64,000 bases of DNA from Liolophura sinensis (Eukaryota > Mollusca > Polyplacophora > Chitonida > Chitonidae). The translations under genes and the position numbers were made by a program. Under the pieces are notes generated by a model. The model ran no database searches. It saw only the letters and a list, made by a program, of their open reading frames with translations, and had not been told where the DNA came from. The stretch lies in assembly GCF_032854445.1 (NCBI RefSeq), contig NC_088307.1, forward strand, positions 3,470,001 to 3,534,000, given 5' to 3'. Shown piece after piece: positions 23,925-36,150 of this stretch (its first letter is position 1; each line of letters starts with the position of its first letter).

Positions 23925-25149
23925 TTAGATCTCCCTGGTGCGGGCGATGTATTCATCACATCCGCATCTGATGTTGAAAGACCAACATCCTCCAACGATC
24001 CAAACTTTGGATAGGGTCCCTAGTGGCTTTAGAGGAACGCTCTGTTGGGCCACTAGGTTTTTTAGGTTTATTGTTATTATTTGGAGGTTTATTTCCGGAC
24101 GTATTTTTTTAGGTTGATCAGGTTTAGGGTTATCGGGTTGGTCAGTATTATTCGCTGGTTTCATCTATTGTATTGAGGTAGTCTGGGTTGAGGAAGTATT
24201 GAAAGCAGGTCGAACAGTAGGTTCAACAGAAACAGGACAAGGTTTCTAGTTTCCAATGGGCCAAGTCATTGATGTTTGAGTAACAACAGATGCTACTTGC
24301 ATGACCGCATTGGCAAATGAAGTCTGCAGTGAAATATTAGGAGGCAAGACTAGTTTGCCGGCCTCCTGATACGATATATTGTTTTTAGATGGAGGAGGTC
24401 ATGTGATCACTACAATTGCAGCACTTTACTGTGTTGCTACAGTCGACACCATCATGACCCTCACTGTCGCACCGGAAACAAGCCAGTTTATTTTTACATT
24501 GGCCCTTGCCATGACCAAATTTTGACAGTTGAAACAACGTGTCGGCTTAGGGATATGTAAGTCCACACTAACCCTATACGGGCCAATGTAGATATACGAC
24601 GGAATAGATTTATTGTTGAAGGTCAGGAGATATGTATTTAGTTTAATGATGTTACCAGATTTCTTCGTAGTGAAGCGTTTCATTCTGGTAAAACCCTGTG
24701 ATTTTAGTTCTGTGCAGATTTCCTCTTCTGATAAGTCAATGATATCCTGATCCCTGTCACGTATAATTCCCTGACAGCTGTTCAGGGAATTATGAGGGGA
24801 GGTATACACAGGATTATCAGCTATTTTGTTCAGAGCTAGTAAATTTATGGATTGTTGTTTCCGGAAACATTCAATGGGAATGTCTCCGGATCGTAATTTT
24901 TAGGCGATTTTTTAACGTACCTGCTGAACCCTGTAAGGCCCTTTTTAGTACAAATGGATGAATTTTTGAGGCAGGCATCTATTCACCCTTTGTTGACAGA
25001 ACTATAAAACCCGGCCAACTGTCCTGTCCGTTATCAAACGAGTCGGATAAAACCTCTAATTTCCTCTTTTTGTCAGCACTTGAAACTGGCTGAGAGGAAG
25101 ACCTGGTAGTTATAATAGAGACATTAAAAGAAAGGTTTGAAGAAGACAT
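23925..25149 (-). pseudogene. LINE-A ORF1: gag-like nucleic-acid-binding protein, broken
   Basis: The likely start is the ATG at 25149 (MSSSNLSFNVSI); a stop at 24979 and frameshifts divide it. The middle block (24809-24426) resembles an RRM-like domain of LINE ORF1 proteins (SQGFTRMKRFTTKKSG), followed by zinc-knuckle sequence beginning TRCFNCQ. The next knuckle (CFRCDSEGHDGVDC) lies in a neighbouring frame. A Pro/Asn-rich C-terminal stretch continues to about 23925, just before ORF2. In this LINE class ORF1 coats the element RNA. Confidence 0.75.
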
Positions 25150-26396
25150 GGCATATAGGTAATAAAAGTTCACCCCATGTGTTCCCCACCCACCCCGAAG
25201 TGGCAACAGCGGCGATGTCTGAACCTGGGGATACCCAGCAGGAAAGACGCCAAGGACTCCACATGAGGTATACTCAAATAGATGGCATTGATATGCATAC
25301 CCATTTCCCGATCACGAGCTCCTCTGTCTCTCGCCTGATGAACTACACGAACTACTTGACTGACCTATGAGCCACCGCCTCAAACGTAATCTCTCGAAGG
25401 AAAGTTGAAATATATCATTTATTCTCCTATTAATGTTATAGAGAAAACTTTGGGACCACGCCGAGGCAAGACGTAACCAAGCCGATTGGCCGGACCGGGC
25501 CCATCCGACCTCCCGTCTCTCTCCAAGTAAGGGCCAAAGTGGCGTGTTGGGCGTGAGGATCTCGCAAGACCAACACGCCCTCAGTCACCAGGATCCCATC
25601 CCCTGAGATTACGGGTCACAACCCATGGCCAACAGGTCGCTCCCCGGCTGCCTCTCACACAACCGGGAAGATGCGAGTCTATTATATTCACCGGGCTCAC
25701 AAAGGAGAGCTATAGGTTAGTCGACTTTTACGACAAGCTTACCTAGAGGGCTGAGGTCCTATTCTTATCACCCCTGAAACCCCATGGGGGGGCCAAAAAA
25801 CAAAGAGGTAGAAATTCTCCATGCGTTTAATTTACGTAAATACCTATATTGCATTAGCAGTGAGCACCTTTGTAGAATGTATAATTACTTAAAGACAGCG
25901 CTTAAAACTGTAAAATGGTTTTGTGAGCGAGGACGTGAACGAAATTGCAGCGCGCATGAATAGAATCAGAAATATGACGAAGATGGCACATTGCTTATTT
26001 TTTCACGAATTCAACAGACAAATTGATACGCATTTATATACACGTAGAGAAAATGTCAGGATGTAAATAACAAATAGAACATTGCACATTGAAGGTTGAA
26101 TATCACAAATATTGTTCTCGTGAATATTTATGATATTCAGTCTTCACTGCGTAATATTCTCTATAAATTCACTTTTTTGGCAGCAGCAGAGGAGGTAAGT
26201 TGTTTTCCCTTTACATTGTGTTAATGTGTTTGAAAATTAAATGTGATGACAATACATCATTTGCGTTCTTCTTCAAGTCTGATTGAAGCATGCTTCGGTG
26301 AGGACGTGCTTTTAATGGTGCTCCGGCAGCGCCCAGCAATGTTCAGTGAACAGAAGTTACCCTATCCATACATATTGGGACCTGCTTTATACCATC

Positions 26397-26603
26397 ATGC
26401 CTCCAAAGCCTCAGAAATCGGACAACTTTGATAAAAGTCTTAGAACTACAACAAGAACCACCATCATGCCACCAAAGCCTCAGAAATAGGACAACTTTGA
26501 TAAAAGTCTTAGAACTACAACAAGAACCACCACCATGCCACCAAAGCCTCAGAAGTCGGACAACCCTGACAAAAGTCTTAGATCTACAACAAAAAAGCCA
26601 ATC
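26397..26603 (+). repeat. 69-bp in-frame tandem repeat at the LINE-C ORF1 N-terminus
   Basis: Three units, each beginning with ATG (26397, 26466, 26535), encode a 23-residue motif starting MPPKPQKSDN. The second unit carries a stop. The copy at 50.8 kb has two units, so the number varies between copies. Confidence 0.92.
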
Positions 26604-27360
26604 TAAAGGTCTAAACTACAATGATCCTAGCGACAAGGGAAAACTTATAGTTGAGACTTAAGAGGTCGTTGAACAACACGATGATGACAAAAAGTTCCAT
26701 GATTTTATGATGAATTCGGTGAGTGACATTCAACAAGCTCTATACAAGGTATTATGCAACTCAGCAAAGCTCACTCGAGCGCCTCTCTCAACTTTAAAGA
26801 ACTCAACAGTCTCTCATTTTTAGCCTGCAGCATACTGACTCTATCGTTCAAATTATGGACAAAGTGCAGAAGAGTCACGTCGAGGAAATCAAAAAACTTA
26901 AATCCAATAAGCAAGCAATTTCTGTGGTAAACCGTGACCTTCAGGAAAAAATCCTTGACCAAGAACGGTATAGTCGGGGATATTATTTACGTTTCGGAGG
27001 AATTGATGAAAAGTAAATGCTTTCCAGATTGAAAAGTCTGTTATTGAAGACAAGCTGAAACTGAAGGACATGGATATTGAAAATGCACACCGTGTAGGAA
27101 AACAAAGAGAGGTCAAAATCGCCATATTTTGGCTAAATTCTTGTACCGTCCCCAGCTAAGAAGTTTTATTTAAGGTCAAGGAACTTCTGAAAGATTCAAC
27201 TTTATTTGTAACTGAAGATCTGGCCCCAAAGACAGGCATCGAAAGAATAATGCTAGGGATCTGATGAACAGATAAAATATAGAAGGGGGAAAGGTGCGTT
27301 TTGAGCGACGGAAACTGTTGTTGACAATAAGGTAGTGTGTATTCCCGAGAACTAGCGACT
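26397..27360 (+). pseudogene. LINE-C ORF1, broken
   Basis: After the repeated N-terminus, frames on plus read a coiled-coil-like stretch (DKVQKSHVEEIKKLKSNK) followed by DQERYSRGYYLRFGGI, DMDIENAHRVGK and FVTEDLAPK. This is the order typical of LINE ORF1 proteins with a coiled coil and an RNA-binding domain. Several frameshifts (for example near 27015 and 27120) and stops break it. No intact start-to-stop protein remains. Confidence 0.7.
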
Positions 27361-28345
27361 CGCTAGCATATGCCCCCTCTCTTCGTGTCCCTATTGGTAA
27401 CTTTAGACAATGTGCAGCTGCATGTTAATCAGCACATATTGGATGATGCGCAGTTGCATCTTACATACCATGTTCTAATTTTAACTCTTGTCTTGAACGG
27501 GGTATGTTCTCTGTATATTTTATCTTAACTGTATATATATGTTCATATCATATAGGTAAATACATGCAGAACTACTCTGATGCAAGCGAGTGCATGTGTA
27601 CCCATGAAAATCTGTTGCAGGTGGTATAGGGTAGCTGTCGGTACCTCCCTCAATATATCACACCACACTTTCCTAAGACGAGTTTGCATTGCACGTTGCT
27701 TTCGTGCTTCTTTCACAACTTCTTACTGACCCCTAATGAATTGTGTCATGATACTGCTCGTGATCCCCGTGTCGTAGCCAAAGTGCATGCACAATTTTCA
27801 GCTCACAACAGCTTATTATATCAGCCAATACTGCACGGACTATGTGCCTTCGACTCTATGTCGACACATCATGTTTATTACATCCGCTTACCTTGTCGTA
27901 TGACATGTAGAAAATCCTACACAACCGTATGGTTAATTTTAGTTTTTTTGTGTAAATATTGTTGCTCTTTAACAAATCGGTTTTTCACTTTCTTTGTATT
28001 CGTTATGTATTTTTTCAGATGTATTACTTCTCTATGTGTACCTTACACCCATAATTAACAATCACCCTGGCTTTTTATGTGGAATAATTGTACAGATTCA
28101 TTCGCATATTACTCAACTAAATATGGATAATGACACAGACTCTTCTATGTCTGTTCCACCCCAATACATTCTCCCACCTGCCATTTCATGACGTTCCCTA
28201 AAAAACAACTACTTCATCATCAACCGCCTCGTCCACAGTCCCAACATATAATCTTGATATTATTGACCAGATGTGCTTCAATCCAACTGAATAACTATGA
28301 TACATCTAAAACACATATTGATGACAACGAACATGAAATTGCCTA

Positions 28346-28780
28346 TTGAGGTCCAACTACTATAGTCCTAAAACTTTTACTCAACACCTGGTAACCTTCG
28401 ATTATGACAGTCAATATGAGTTTTCAAGCTTTCATTTAAATGCGCGTAGCTCAGCAAAAAATTTTGACGAAATTACATGCTTTATCCATACTCTCAATCT
28501 TAACTTTTCAGTTCTTGGATTTATGGAAAGTTGGCTTAGCCCATTAACCGAATGCTTATGTTCCATGCCAGATTATACTTTATATTCTGGCTCCCGAGAT
28601 AAAGGGAAGGTAGGAGCTGTTGCACTTTCTGTTAATAGCTCTTTTGAGTCTTGCAAGATACGCGATGATCTTTGTTTTTTCGATGAAGATTCTGGATATG
28701 AGTCTTTATTTGTGGAGATCGCTGCTCCGTCAAATGTCCATGTTGCTGGGATTATTCATAGTCCTCCAATGAGTGAATGA
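28346..28780 (+). pseudogene. LINE-C ORF2, N-terminal endonuclease fragment
   Basis: A 144-codon frame resembles the first part of an APE endonuclease: FHLNARSSAKNFDEI, LNLNFSVLGFMESWL (the usual E-T position reads E-S) and SGSRDKGKVGAVALSV. The rest of the endonuclease is missing at the LINE-B junction. Confidence 0.7.
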
Positions 28781-29203
28781 GTGAAATTATGAATTTGGCG
28801 TTTTTCAAGCCCTAAAAAGGGATGATGCACGCCACACTTAATTGCAAGAGTAAATTTACACTACATTTCTGAAATAAACGGAATGAGGGTTGGGGCGACT
28901 CAAAATGACCTTGAATTACCAATGGACTTGGCCAATTCATTGAAAACTTTAACTCTGTGTTTCGTGCAGGACACAGAATTGCCTGTAATGAGTACTGAAA
29001 AAATACCATAATATGATAGCTTTGCAAACATTTGAGTTCTGACTACATTATATCTGGGACATCTTGTACTTCGGGCTCATCTACATCACAAAAATCACAC
29101 CAGCCAGTTGGGTGACAGTTTATTTCGAAAAGGCGAAGGTTATGAGGTAAGACACCAGACATTAATCTGCGAAATAAGACATCGTGTCGTCTTGGAGATA
29201 GGC

Positions 29204-31800
29204 TTACATAACCACTGGAAATAGAAGGCTGAAATTGAAAATAAAACGACCATTATTCGTTGTATCCCACTCATTCTGATAAAGCAAGTAGAAGTGGGAC
29301 TGAACTTCGTTGATCATCTCTCGACATGATAACGTGTAAGAGACAGATATATTATTCAGCAGGAGCGCTTGTTTCGCAGCCTTGTCCGCTTTTTCATTAC
29401 CCGCTATTATGACGTGGCCTGGTACCCATGCCAAACTAATCTCTATCCCCTGAAAGTACGACGAGGTTATCAACCATAATAGCTCCGAAAGCACAGGAGA
29501 TACAGTTTGCCAAATTCTTAATTTCCTGCAATGCAGCAAGTGAATCAGAAAAAATCACAGCCCTCACTTGTCTATATTCCTCAAGCCAGCGTAAAGAACA
29601 GAGGTTTGCTAATAACTCACATTTGAAGACCGACAATTTATCAGACACTCTAAATGATTGGCATAATTTTATATCCGGTACTGAAACCAAATACCACACT
29701 TCCCTGTCTCTGGGCACTTTGATGCATCTGAAAATAGTTTTAAAAAAGCAGAGCAGTTGTTAGAAACATAGTCTTTAAAAGACAAGCAGATAAGGTTAGG
29801 TTGGTCAGATTTGCGGGTTTACTCACGTAACGCCATGCAAACATTTAGTACTTGGAGGAGCCAAGGAGGTGCAGGAAAGGAGTGGCTTTTTCCAGCTTGG
29901 TCAGGTCAAAACCCACATCAAGCATTTCTCTTGATCGTACGCTAAAGTTTCCGGAATGGCGTCCATTGTACAGAAAATCATAATAAGAAGGCTGTTACAA
30001 TTGAGAAGCAGGATTATTGTAGGACGACCTAAGAACAAGAGTGTATTTTAAAGTTCAGAGTTTACGTCTAATCTACAAGGGGAGCTCACCGCAGGCCACT
30101 TGCAAACAACGTAACGAGGTCCCTTTAATTGCACCAGTACAATCGGTATTGGATACTGTCTAGCTTACCTTTAACTGACTGGGCAGCTGAATCGAATACT
30201 TCGCAGCAATAATCCAGTCTTGACAGAATGAGAATCCTGTATGACATCAATAAAGAGGTTTTATCCGCCCCCCCCCCCACCCCCCCGCCCCCCATGAAGT
30301 TCCAGAGATGGGTCGCATTAAATTAATGGCCTTTTTGCATTTAGCAACTATCTGATCAATTTGGCTAAACCAGGTCAGAGACTTATCTAACCACACTCCT
30401 AAGTACTTAAATGTAGGTGATATTTTTATGGCATCATTACCCAACAAAAGTGGTGAGTCCGAAATTATGCGTTTACGAGTAAATATCATACCTTCTGATT
30501 TAACAGGAGAAAATTTAAACCTTCACATTTTCCCCCAGGAAAAAATAGAGTTTAGGCTCTTTTGGAGGTACTTATGAACCAATTTAAAACTTTTGGACGA
30601 TGCCCATACGGCTTTGTCATCTGTAAAAAGGCCACATTTAGTTTTAGGATGAACAACACTAGGAAGATCATTTATCATGACATTGAACAATAACGGTGAA
30701 ATGACACTTCCCTGAGGGATACCATTCTCCGCAGTAATAGGGTCTGAAAATTCTTTACCTACACGAACAGATATTTGTCTATTAGACAAAAAGTTTCTCA
30801 CCCATGTCAATACCTTTCCCCCAAAATCCATCTCTGCCATTTTCTTCAGCACCCTTCTTCTCCACACCATATCGTACGCCTTCTGGACATCTAAGAAAAC
30901 TGCTAAAACATATTCCTTATTTAACAAACCATTCTTAATATCAGATTCTAGCCTAACAACATGTTCTGTGACCCGTCGGTTACGGTTAAACCCACTGTGT
31001 AATGAGGAAAGAAGACCTTTACTTTTAAGATGCCACGTTAGGCGAGCATTGACCATACGTTCCATCATTTTACATAAATTGCTAGTGAGTAAGATGGGTC
31101 TATACGATAACGGATTAGAAGGCGGCTTTCCGGGCTTGGGAACAGATACCACAATCGCTTTACCCCAGGTCAATGGCATCTTCATGGAATTATAAATAAG
31201 GTTAAAAAGAAGTAACAATATGTTTAAGAACGAATCTGGCATATTACGCAACATACAATTATGGACACCATCTTCTTCTGGCGAACTGTTGTTACTTCTA
31301 GATATAGCCTGCTTGACTTCTGCCAAAGAAAAAGCATTGTTTATTACCGTATCGTCAAACATTATATTAGAAAAGTCGCACTCAGCGCCATCTTGTAACG
31401 CTTAAAATCAGGGTTATAATTGTCAGAGCTATTGACAAAAGCAAAACTTTTACACACAATATTCGCCTTATCTACATCACTTACATACATTACATGTTCT
31501 TTACTTAGAGTGGGTACAGATTAGTTAGAGTAGTTTCCCCTGACTGCGTTAACCTTTTGCCAAACCAATTTAATAGATTTATGGTAGAGCAAAACGTACG
31601 CCAATATGACTTCTGGGTTCTCTTGATTATTTTTTGAGCTTGAGCCTTCTTGTTCTTGTAGTCTATCATATCAAGGTGGAGTAACGTACGTTTTGCTGTG
31701 TTTTTAGCTTTCTTACGAACTTTGATGCCTTCCTCACATTCTTCATTCCACCAGGGTACATGAGGTTTTGGACAAGGTCTTCCTGATGATAAAAAGTCAT
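29204..31800 (-). pseudogene. LINE-B ORF2: RT and RNase H, endonuclease missing
   Basis: The frame begins in the linker after the endonuclease (PWWNEECEEGIKVRKKAK, about 31770). The RT frame 31362-30523 is open for 279 codons: VPKPGKPPSNPLSYRPILL, FLDVQKAYDMVW, NGIPQGSVISPLLFN and the catalytic box GLFTDDKAVW, where the usual FADD reads FTDD. A short continuation (30489-30247) is cut by a C-rich tract at about 30268-30293. RNase H follows in broken frames: SDSLAALQEI (about 29540) and LAWVPGHVIIAGNEKADKAA (about 29440). The N-terminal endonuclease, expected between about 31800 and 32100, is absent, so this copy carries an internal deletion as well as frameshifts. Confidence 0.82.
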
Positions 31801-32099
31801 GATAGTAAATAAATAGTACACAGCATTATCCATGAGTAGCGGTTAGGCTACTAGATTTTACTACTGCCATTAGTGTGGGTAAAGAAATTGCATCTTCTCC
31901 AAGATAGCGACTTGCAGAAGAAATTATTTGCTGCAGATTGTCTCCCTTTTTCTCTACTTTCAGAAACACAAAAAAAAAATTATGTTATAAAAGCCATCAG
32001 CTTTACCAGTAAATCACCTGAGTCAATAGACTTGACTGTCTTTGTTCTCGCCTTCAGTGTATGTCTCCTAATAGCTTGGTTAATAGGTCACGAGGTCCT

Positions 32100-33051
32100 C
32101 GGAGAGGGGGCCGGGTTGGGGGAGGTAGGGCCAATTGGTGCAGTGGGGTAAGGCGCAGCTGCTCTGACAATCCTCAACGCTTCGGCAAAAGATAATTTTT
32201 CTTAAGTTTTAATAAACTGTGCTTTATTGGCTTTCTTTCTCACGGGACATCCACCAAAGGCAGCAGAGTGGCCGCCATTGCAATTGCAGCACTTTGGGGG
32301 CTCCATATAAGGACAATCAGAATAATCATGATTCTCACCACATCGTGAACAACGTCTACCAGATTTACACTCCAGCGCCATATGGCCCATCCTCTGACAT
32401 TTGTAAAACTGAAAAACTCTAAGTACAAATTCCTTAACTGTAAAATTCCAAAATGCAATGGACACATGTTTAGGCAAAGACTTTGATTTAAAGTGTAATA
32501 GAATAGACATTAACGGGGTTTTATCTTTTCGGAACATACGCACGGACCACATTATATTCTGACAAACTTTCCTTAATTTCATCTACATCAAATTCATCAG
32601 CTAATCCTGAAATAACACCCCTTACAATAGTTTTATCGTTCTGATAACACTTCACATCAAACTCCATAATGTTAGAGCATGCCAAAAGACTCTTTTCTTG
32701 CTGGACATCGTTGCATTCTATGGCTAGATTACCAGCATGTAAACGTTTTACTGATTTCAGCGTTCCGCTCTTTATAACTGGGTGCAGGGCTTCGCCTAAA
32801 CGTAAAGGGTTAACTTAAGATAGTAAGTGGTTACCAATGGCCTTCATAAAGACCACAGTACTATTGACAATAACTTCAGGCGTAGAGGAAACAGAACGAG
32901 ATTTCTTACCAGCAGCATTTTCAGGATTTCTTCTCAAACGTCGTTTACCAGAGCGTAAGATACTGGACCCGATTTCCATATCAGACTGTAGACCATCCGA
33001 GTCCATGGACTCTCCAGCCGACTCATCCATTGTGGCTTCTGGCTTTAACAA
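32100..33051 (-). pseudogene. LINE-B ORF1: gag-like with three zinc knuckles
   Basis: The start is probably at 33051 or the nearby second ATG (MDESAGESMDSDG). A Lys/Arg-rich segment (GKRRLRRNPENAAGKKSR) follows, then after frameshifts the frame 32582-32202. That frame ends in three closely spaced CCHC-type knuckles: CQRMGHMALEC, CSRCGENHDYSDC and CCNCNGGHSAAFGGC. This is the RNA-binding ORF1 of an I/Jockey-type LINE. It is interrupted around 32585-32815. Confidence 0.75.
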
Positions 33052-33299
33052 ACTGTACAGGTAAAAACTTCGTCCAACAAGACACCAACGGCGAGCTATC
33101 CGTTAGCCTACGGACTATTGGTTTTGCTGTGGGGCGACTCACAACCAAAGGCGTGGACGACAGAAGCCCGTGTTGGTAGTGCTGAAAACAGTGCATATAC
33201 AATCAAAACAACCTACCCCTACCTAATCCCTACCCTAACAAATGCAATCTATATTTAAAAAAAAGAAAACTACAATACAATCCTACGCTCTATACAACA

Positions 33300-34690
33300 A
33301 AATGAAAAAGACGTGGTAAATGAAAGAACATGCCTAAATCTTTTAATATTGATGCGTTATTTGTTTCAGATAAAAGTGTCATTTCCAATAGATTTAATGT
33401 TTTTTCGACTATTGCTTCCAGTCTTGATGCTAAGATACCACCAAGCTCTAAATAGTTTTCAGATTTTCTAGGTCAGCCTGTAGAAGAAAACTTTCAGTTT
33501 TCTCCTGTCTCGCCTGGTCTTGTTGAACCACTATACACAGACTAAAGTCATCAGCTCCAGGCTTAGATGACATTTGCATGTCTGATCTCAAACTTGTTTC
33601 AAAAGATAATTCAACTCCACTTGCACATATAGTTAATCTGTGCCTTATGTCTGGATGTATGCCTTCTTCGGCTGACAGTTAACCGCTTGTCCCATAATAT
33701 TAGTAAATCAAAATGCATGCACATAAATGTATCCAAAAATAGCCAGCCTGCAAGAAAACAGGTTCTTGGGAGTTTATTTTAAATTCAAGGCTGTCTTTGA
33801 CATCTCACATTAACTTTATCAGTAAGAAAGTATCCAGAAATATTGTTATCATCAAACATATTCGAGAAAATGTCAACAAAAAACACTGCTTACTTTGTAC
33901 TACTCTCTGATATTCCCTTATCTTTCCTATGCAAATGTTTTACGGGGTTACACGTACATAAGTCATCTCCATCCTTTAGTAATTCTTCAGAAACTCGTCA
34001 TCCGCCTCATCACTTTCTCACAAAGACTGGATCATGAGGCTCCAATATTTAAGAACCTCAAAATCCTCCCATTTGCATAAATACACAGATACTCATCCTT
34101 GCTACTCACACATAAATTCCTTCACCAATCACCCTCTCCTCACAAATTTGTACAGCTGTTCAAAAGTCAATCTGACGTTCACAGTTACCCCAACACATCC
34201 TATTCTTTCAATCTCCATGTACCTTTTCTAACTTCAAATCTATCCACACATTTCATCACATCATCAGCTCCAAGGGAGTGGAATAGGCTTCCTCCAAACC
34301 TCAAAGTAATCAATGTCAAGTCTTTATTCAAATCCAGGTAAAAGAGTGTTTAATTAACAATATTTGATCCACATAAGTCATACAATCTATTAGACTGAAG
34401 GTGTCACACAAAATATTGTTCACACTATTGTATAGTTAACTTAGGTGTTTATAGCGTTTCATTGCTTTGTGAGTTTTTTTTCAAGTAAATTTGATTTTTG
34501 TTAATACAATTGTTCCTTAATTATTGCTCCTCACCAAGCATGTATTATTATTATTATTTGATAATTATGAGTCAGGGATAGAACAAGTTCCTCGGAGTCC
34601 CGCCATTTACGATATATGACATTATACATATATTTACGTATGGTGAATAAACATTCAATTCAATTCGGTTCAATTCACTAAACTGGTGAC
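33300..34690 (+). mobile_element. LINE-C, 3' half (RT remnant and 3' end)
   Basis: The start (GACGTGGTAAATGAAAGAAC) matches the second copy at about 51870. RT fragments follow, with stops. The C-terminal part (SAPREWNRLPPNLK at about 34265-34310) is typical of CR1-like LINEs. The element ends in a short repeat tail around 34655-34685 (AATTCAATTCGGTTCAATTC). Confidence 0.75.
33330..34345 (+). pseudogene. LINE-C ORF2 RT, C-terminal part, broken
   Basis: Blocks in three frames: FNIDALFVSDKSVISNRF (about 33340), LGQPVEEN and SPGLVEP before a large internal deletion of the RT palm, then a C-terminal region (33895-34341) with LQKLVIRLITFSQR and SAPREWNRLPPN. No catalytic YxDD box remains. Confidence 0.7.
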
Positions 34691-35085
34691 ATCTAACACA
34701 TTGCAGTATAGTGCATATATTTTTTAACCTAATTCTGATTAAGTCATGAGCTATTGAGGGAGTAATTTACTGCTATTTAAGCACTTACGTGAACAGTTAG
34801 AATATATCCTTAACTGACACATTGACAGAAAGCCGTATGTAACCATTTGCTAACTATGACACTGTCGTCGCCTCTCTGCATGGCTTTACTTTCCATGCTC
34901 TAGTATTTTTATATTTATAACGTTAGATTAACTTTTTAACATCCTATGAATTTAATCCTTTACAAAATGAGTGAAAATGTTGCAATCTAACACTGTCCTA
35001 CAGTCAGATTAACACTTTTAGATGCAAATTTGGCACACTCATGATGCGTTTTAAGTCGTTGTTCTTAAAAGTGATACAACCTACT
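34691..35085. other. Intergenic, no gene seen
   Basis: AT-rich sequence between the LINE-C 3' end and the duplicated repeat unit. Confidence 0.4.
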
Positions 35086-35204
35086 GCAACATGTTAAGAT
35101 GTTGACATTCACATTTTTGAACATGTTGTATCATTACAAACTGATGAAAAATACTGAAATTTTAACGTTTTATTTATTATCTAATTGAATGTATGTATAC
35201 TTTG

Positions 35205-35400
35205 GGTTTTACGTCGTACTTAACGATTGTTTAGTCATATGACAAGGAGGAGTCATGAGGTGTACGTACATATATTGTATCCTCTTTTGTCAGGGCGAGT
35301 CCGTGCCGCCAAAGTGCTGCCGTCCCAGAATTGTCACGTCGGAGACACCAGACATCTCCCCACTAAGACAGACGCTCTAACCATTAGGCCACGGAAGTGG
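35205..35400 (-). repeat. SINE-B-like copy
   Basis: The core GTTTTACGTCGTACTTAACG...TTTAGTCATATGAC, then a tRNA-like head near 35360-35400 (minus: TTCCGTGGCCTAATGGTTAG then AGCGTCTGTCTTAGTGGGG). The body is shorter than in the copy at 62.1-62.4 kb. Confidence 0.7.
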
Positions 35401-35637
35401 TCTAATATTTTGTTGTTTAGACTATAGACATATTTTCCTCTTATATGACAGCAGCCAGATTTATGGCTGGAGGCAACAGGACTTAAAGCCGCAGTCAAAA
35501 CAGACAGAGCTGGATGCGAACTCCTGGCTTATAAATGGTTTTTAAAAAGCAATAAATCAATTATGAATAAATCAATTATGAATATGAATTCATAAGCAAT
35601 AAATCAATTATGAATGTCGAGCGACATACCAGTTGAG

Positions 35638-35822
35638 GTATTTATTTATTGAATTGGTGTTTCACGCCGTACCGTACTGAGGAAGATTTCATATATATGA
35701 CGGAGGACAGCATTATGGTTGCAGGAAACCGGGGAAAAATTCTCTAACCACGGAGGGATTTGGATCTATGCCATAACGATTAAAAGCCATCTTCAACTAC
35801 TAGACCACGACCCGTTCCCGAC
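35638..35822 (-). repeat. SINE-A-like copy with a different tRNA-like head
   Basis: Tail and core (TTCACGCCGTACCGTACTG...TATATGACGGAGG) as in SINE-A. The head reads on minus CGGGAACGGGTCGTGGTCTA then GTAGTTGAAGATGGC, unlike the GGCCTCCGTGGCTCAG head. This is a chimeric or separate subfamily. Confidence 0.7.
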
Positions 35823-35862
35823 CACGTAGCAGATGCATTTGGTAAAATATCAAAGGAGCAGT

Positions 35863-36150
35863 TTAACATGGATTGCAATGAATTTTGTTTTTGCTAAGAT
35901 CAGAAATTAAATGAAGTTTCAGTAAGGAACTTTGAAGGCGTGGGTACAGCTGACCACAATGTAAAGATGTACACGCTATGCCAAACACTTTAATAGGTTT
36001 TGAATTTTTGATTTGAGTTACAAACATATTTATACAGTATATACTGCTAAAGACTCGTAGTTCATAGTTGCATGTGGGTTCAACAGTAAAAATAAAGAAG
36101 CCGAGGAAACACCACGTTACTGTGAAAGGTTTCAAACGCCTTCGATCCAT
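35863..36150 (-). CDS. Open frame of unknown function in the duplicated repeat, copy 1
   Basis: A 95-codon frame (MDRRRLKPFTVTWCFLGFFI at its start) has an N-terminal hydrophobic stretch. The copy at 62849-63136 has the same length and no internal stop. It diverges from the plus-strand frame 36151-36423 with adjacent start codons. No family is recognised. Confidence 0.2.
   Translation of the reverse strand: MDRRRLKPFTVTWCFLGFFIFTVEPTCNYELRVFSSIYCINMFVTQIKNSKPIKVFGIACTSLHCGQLYPRLQSSLLKLHLISDLSKNKIHCNPC

Larger units (their letters stand above)
19800..25792 (-). mobile_element. LINE-A: non-LTR retrotransposon, I-group-like
   Basis: The element reads on minus from a GC-rich 5' leader (about 25150-25790), through ORF1 (gag-like with zinc knuckles) and ORF2 (APE-type endonuclease, reverse transcriptase, RNase H), to a 3' UTR of about 850 bp. 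The 3' end near 19800 is set by where similarity with the truncated copy at 48455-49370 stops. An RNase H after the RT points to the I/Nimb/Ingi side of the LINE tree (family level inferred). The copy is inactivated by stops, frameshifts and a deletion in the RT core. Confidence 0.88.
25793..28785 (+). mobile_element. LINE-C, 5' half (leader, ORF1, start of ORF2)
   Basis: The left boundary is set by similarity to a second copy starting at 50187 (both begin GCCAAAAAA then GAGGT). The 5' leader spans about 600 bp, then ORF1 (26397-27360), a spacer and an endonuclease fragment (28346-28780). It ends abruptly where LINE-B begins on the opposite strand. The 3' half appears to resume at about 33300. 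The CR1-like assignment is inferred from the ORF1 and RT styles. Confidence 0.7.
28790..33190 (-). mobile_element. LINE-B: non-LTR retrotransposon with RNase H
   Basis: A minus-strand element with ORF1 (three zinc knuckles), a linker, RT and RNase H, but no recognisable endonuclease. It differs from LINE-A (different RT, FTDD box, three clustered knuckles). It sits exactly between the two LINE-C halves, which suggests insertion into LINE-C. Confidence 0.82.

Noticed and set aside
27684-28191. Plus-strand frames of 124 and 65 codons
   Set aside because: They lie in the spacer between LINE-C ORF1 and ORF2; no domain and low-complexity hydrophobic composition.
35227-35427. Frames through MTRRSHEVYVHILYPLLSGR, also at 62117
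   Set aside because: They translate the SINE-B-like unit, so similarity between the copies reflects repeat ancestry only.
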